The notes under the pieces were generated by a model. That model worked only from the letters and a program-made list of their open reading frames with translations. It did not search any database and had not been told where the DNA came from. A program made the position numbers and the translations under genes. Shown in pieces: positions 62,335-64,000 of a DNA stretch of 64,000 nt (position 1 is the first letter of the stretch; the number at the start of each line of letters is the position of its first letter). Origin of the DNA: Chitinophaga agri (lineage in GTDB: Bacteria > Bacteroidota > Bacteroidia > Chitinophagales > Chitinophagaceae); the NCBI RefSeq assembly GCF_010093065.1, contig NZ_CP048113.1, positions 6,094,001 through 6,158,000 on the forward strand, given 5' to 3'.

Positions 62335-62496
62335 AGGGGAACTAAACATGCGCCAAGCAGGTTGATCAGGTGAACTATTTATTGGAAGACAACATTTGAA
62401 GAAACATCAGTCCGGATTAACAGCCAGTCTAAGCGAGTATTTAATTTCTGAATAACAACGTATATAGTTCAACCTATATCCTAGAGTTACACTGAT

Positions 62497-62754
62497 ATGG
62501 ACAAACAAGAAATCATAAAAATCACGAATGCATTCCTGGTAGAGGAATTTGAAGCTGATGGGGACAAAATTACACCTGATGCCAATCTTAAAGCTACCCT
62601 TGATCTGGATAGCCTTGACTATATCGATCTGGTAGTAGTGATAGAGAACAACTTCGGATTTAAAGTAAATCCTGAGGATTTCCAGGGAATAGCCACATTC
62701 CAGAACTTTTATGATTACGTGGCTGATCGTATCAAACAAAAGGAACTGGTATAA
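62497..62754 (+). CDS. acyl carrier protein
   Basis: An 85-aa acidic helical protein. The phosphopantetheine Ser is S39 in the DLDSLDYIDLVV motif (normally DSLD). It presumably carries the polyene or fatty chain of the pigment pathway, and a separate housekeeping ACP would be elsewhere. It is overlapped by one base with the acyltransferase start (TAATG). Confidence 0.93.
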   Translation: MDKQEIIKITNAFLVEEFEADGDKITPDANLKATLDLDSLDYIDLVVVIENNFGFKVNPEDFQGIATFQNFYDYVADRIKQKELV

Positions 62755-63644
62755 TGTCTTCCTGGGAGGGGAAATCCAAGGGAAATAAGCTGGGGTACAG
62801 TATTTTTATAGGGACATTGCGTTACGGGGGCGTACTGCCTGCTTATGTATTATTGAGGTTTGTAGCCGCATATTATTTTTTGTTTTCCTATAGCTCCTCA
62901 CGCCCCATTTTTCAATACTTCAGAACCAGGGTCGGTTACGGCTGGTGGCGTTCGCTGATAAGTGTTTACCGGAACTATTACGTTTTCGGTCAGGTACTTA
63001 TTGACAAGGTCATCGTTATGTCCGGTATCAGGAATAAGTTCACCTTTGAGTTTGAAGGTGAACAATACCTGCGGGAGATCACTGCCGCAGGTAAAGGAGG
63101 TATTATGCTCAGTGCTCACCTGGGAAACTGGGAAGTGGCCGGGCATCTTTTCCGTCGTTTGGAGACACGGATTAACATTGTCATGTTTGATGGCGAACAT
63201 GAGCGTATAAAAAAATACCTTTCATCCGTTACAGGAGAACGTAATGTGAATATTATTGTTATTAAGGATGATTTGTCGCACATTTACGCTATTAATGACG
63301 CATTAAGCAATCAGGAACTGGTATGTATGCATGCGGACAGGTTCCTGACTGGTAATAAAACAGTGACTGTTCCCTTTCTGGGAGCAGATGCCCGTTTCCC
63401 GGCAGGTCCTTTCCTGCTGGCTTCTACGTTCCGTGTACCGGTGTCCATGGTGTTTGCTTTTAAGGAAAGTAATACACATTATCACCTGTATGCGACCCCG
63501 CCACGGGAATATCATGGCCGCCGCAGGCAGGGCGTTGAGAATGCAGTGCAGGATTTTGTACAGGAGCTGGAAGGAATGGTGAAGAAATATCCTGCGCAAT
63601 GGTTTAACTATTATGATTTCTGGGAGATGCCAGAAGAAAAATAA
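62754..63644 (+). CDS. LpxL-like acyltransferase
   Basis: A 296-aa membrane-associated acyltransferase. A hydrophobic segment lies near residues 20-45. The catalytic HX4E-type motif is in SAHLGNWEVAG near residue 121. CMHADRFLTGNKTVTVPFLG is near 190, and FPAGPFLLASTFRVPVS matches the LpxL/HtrB family (lipid A acyltransferase-like). In flexirubin and aryl-polyene clusters such enzymes attach chains or esterify the pigment. It is overlapped with the ACP and directly followed by the dehydratase start. Confidence 0.88.
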   Translation: MSSWEGKSKGNKLGYSIFIGTLRYGGVLPAYVLLRFVAAYYFLFSYSSSRPIFQYFRTRVGYGWWRSLISVYRNYYVFGQVLIDKVIVMSGIRNKFTFEFEGEQYLREITAAGKGGIMLSAHLGNWEVAGHLFRRLETRINIVMFDGEHERIKKYLSSVTGERNVNIIVIKDDLSHIYAINDALSNQELVCMHADRFLTGNKTVTVPFLGADARFPAGPFLLASTFRVPVSMVFAFKESNTHYHLYATPPREYHGRRRQGVENAVQDFVQELEGMVKKYPAQWFNYYDFWEMPEEK

Positions 63645-64000
63645 ATGGATCTTATGTTCATCCACACCGACGACATTACAGCATATATTCCGCAACGTAC
63701 GCCTATCGTTATGATCAGTGGTATATTGGAAGTAAGGGACAATATTACACGTACCGGCCTGCAGATTGCGGCCGATAATCTTTTTGTGGAAGATGGTGTG
63801 CTGCAATCCCCCGGATTGCTGGAAAACATGGCTCAGACGGCTGCTGCCCGTGTCGGATACATTGCGTTACAGGAAAACACGCCTGTTCCTATTGGCTTTA
63901 TCGGCGCCGTAAAAGACTTTGAAGTCTTTGCATTCCCACCTGCCGGTTCTTTTATCGAAACTACCACTGAAATACAAAGTCAGGTGTTTAATGCTACGAT
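63645..64000 (+). CDS. 3-hydroxyacyl-ACP dehydratase-like (hotdog) protein, 3' end missing (partial)
   Basis: The ATG immediately follows the acyltransferase stop, and the frame is open to the window end (118 codons visible). The start MDLMFIHTDDITAYIPQRTPIVMIS and LQSPGLLENMAQTAA with IGFIGAVKDF show a FabA/FabZ-type hotdog fold with its active-site Glu and core helix. It probably carries out dehydration in the pigment pathway. The C-terminus lies outside the window. Confidence 0.8.
   Translation, partial: MDLMFIHTDDITAYIPQRTPIVMISGILEVRDNITRTGLQIAADNLFVEDGVLQSPGLLENMAQTAAARVGYIALQENTPVPIGFIGAVKDFEVFAFPPAGSFIETTTEIQSQVFNAT

Noticed and set aside
1..64000. tRNA, rRNA and origin of replication
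   Set aside because: No cloverleaf, rRNA segment or DnaA-box cluster was recognised by eye; absence is not proven without a search.

Overview
The window looks like the chromosome of a Bacteroidota member of the Chitinophaga type. Evidence: promoter elements of the Bacteroidota kind (TTTG or TTG, about 18-21 nt, TAnnTTTG) precede several genes; family markers DUF4270, DUF4907, DUF4369-TlpA, and LytS/LytTR pairs are present; a flexirubin-type pigment cluster with an aromatic amino acid ammonia-lyase lies at the right end; and a large plant-polysaccharide (pectin-type) glycosidase locus lies at the left end. The genus is an inference. I saw no rRNA, tRNA, CRISPR array, transposase or phage gene.

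Layout. (1) 1-21.8 kb: a tightly packed, mostly translationally coupled set of secreted glycosidases: GH43-like (cut by the window edge), a sialidase-like propeller protein, a GH78 rhamnosidase fused to an Asp-box propeller, a Tat-type TIM-barrel protein, a GH106 rhamnosidase fused to a GH43-like propeller, GH2, a second GH78, a pectin methylesterase, an MGH1/GH63-like enzyme and a GH3 beta-glucosidase. Together they suggest breakdown of rhamnogalacturonan-type pectin. SusC/SusD genes are not in the window. (2) 21.8-36.6 kb: a complete histidine pathway in which a complete tryptophan operon is nested: hisGDCB, then trpEGDCFBA, then hisH, a GNAT-HisA fusion, hisF and hisIE. Both segments begin with a short leader ORF that I read directly from the sequence: a 20-codon His-rich peptide before hisG and a 17-codon peptide with Trp-Trp-Trp before trpE. 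Each is followed by a strong terminator hairpin and a possible competing antiterminator pairing. These leaders are too short for ordinary gene calling and are the most interesting part of the window. (3) 36.6-43.6 kb: two tandem DUF4369-TlpA thioredoxin lipoprotein-like genes, a BlaI/M56 regulatory pair with a clear twin operator, an unrecognised 179-aa protein behind a 40-nt palindrome, a frameshifted SUMF1-type remnant and a GH1 beta-glucosidase. (4) 43.6-58.5 kb: outer-membrane and lipoprotein genes (DUF4270, kelch, DUF4907), a LytS/LytTR two-component pair, cysteine desulfurase, phosphoglucosamine mutase, an LTA-synthase-like sulfatase-fold enzyme, a methyltransferase, a PAP2 phosphatase, a ZIP transporter and a CNNM/CorC protein. 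(5) 58.6-64 kb: the start of a flexirubin/aryl-polyene type operon: tyrosine-type ammonia-lyase, ketoreductase, ketosynthase, ACP, LpxL-like acyltransferase and a dehydratase cut by the right edge.

A small family of heptad repeats (unit AATTCCT and variants, in some places as two opposed arrays) occupies at least five intergenic gaps, sometimes touching start codons, stop codons or promoters.

Limits: everything was read by eye from the sequence and from remembered family motifs. No alignment, folding or database search was run. Residue positions are counted or estimated, and start codons were moved from the longest possible reading where the sequence argued for it.
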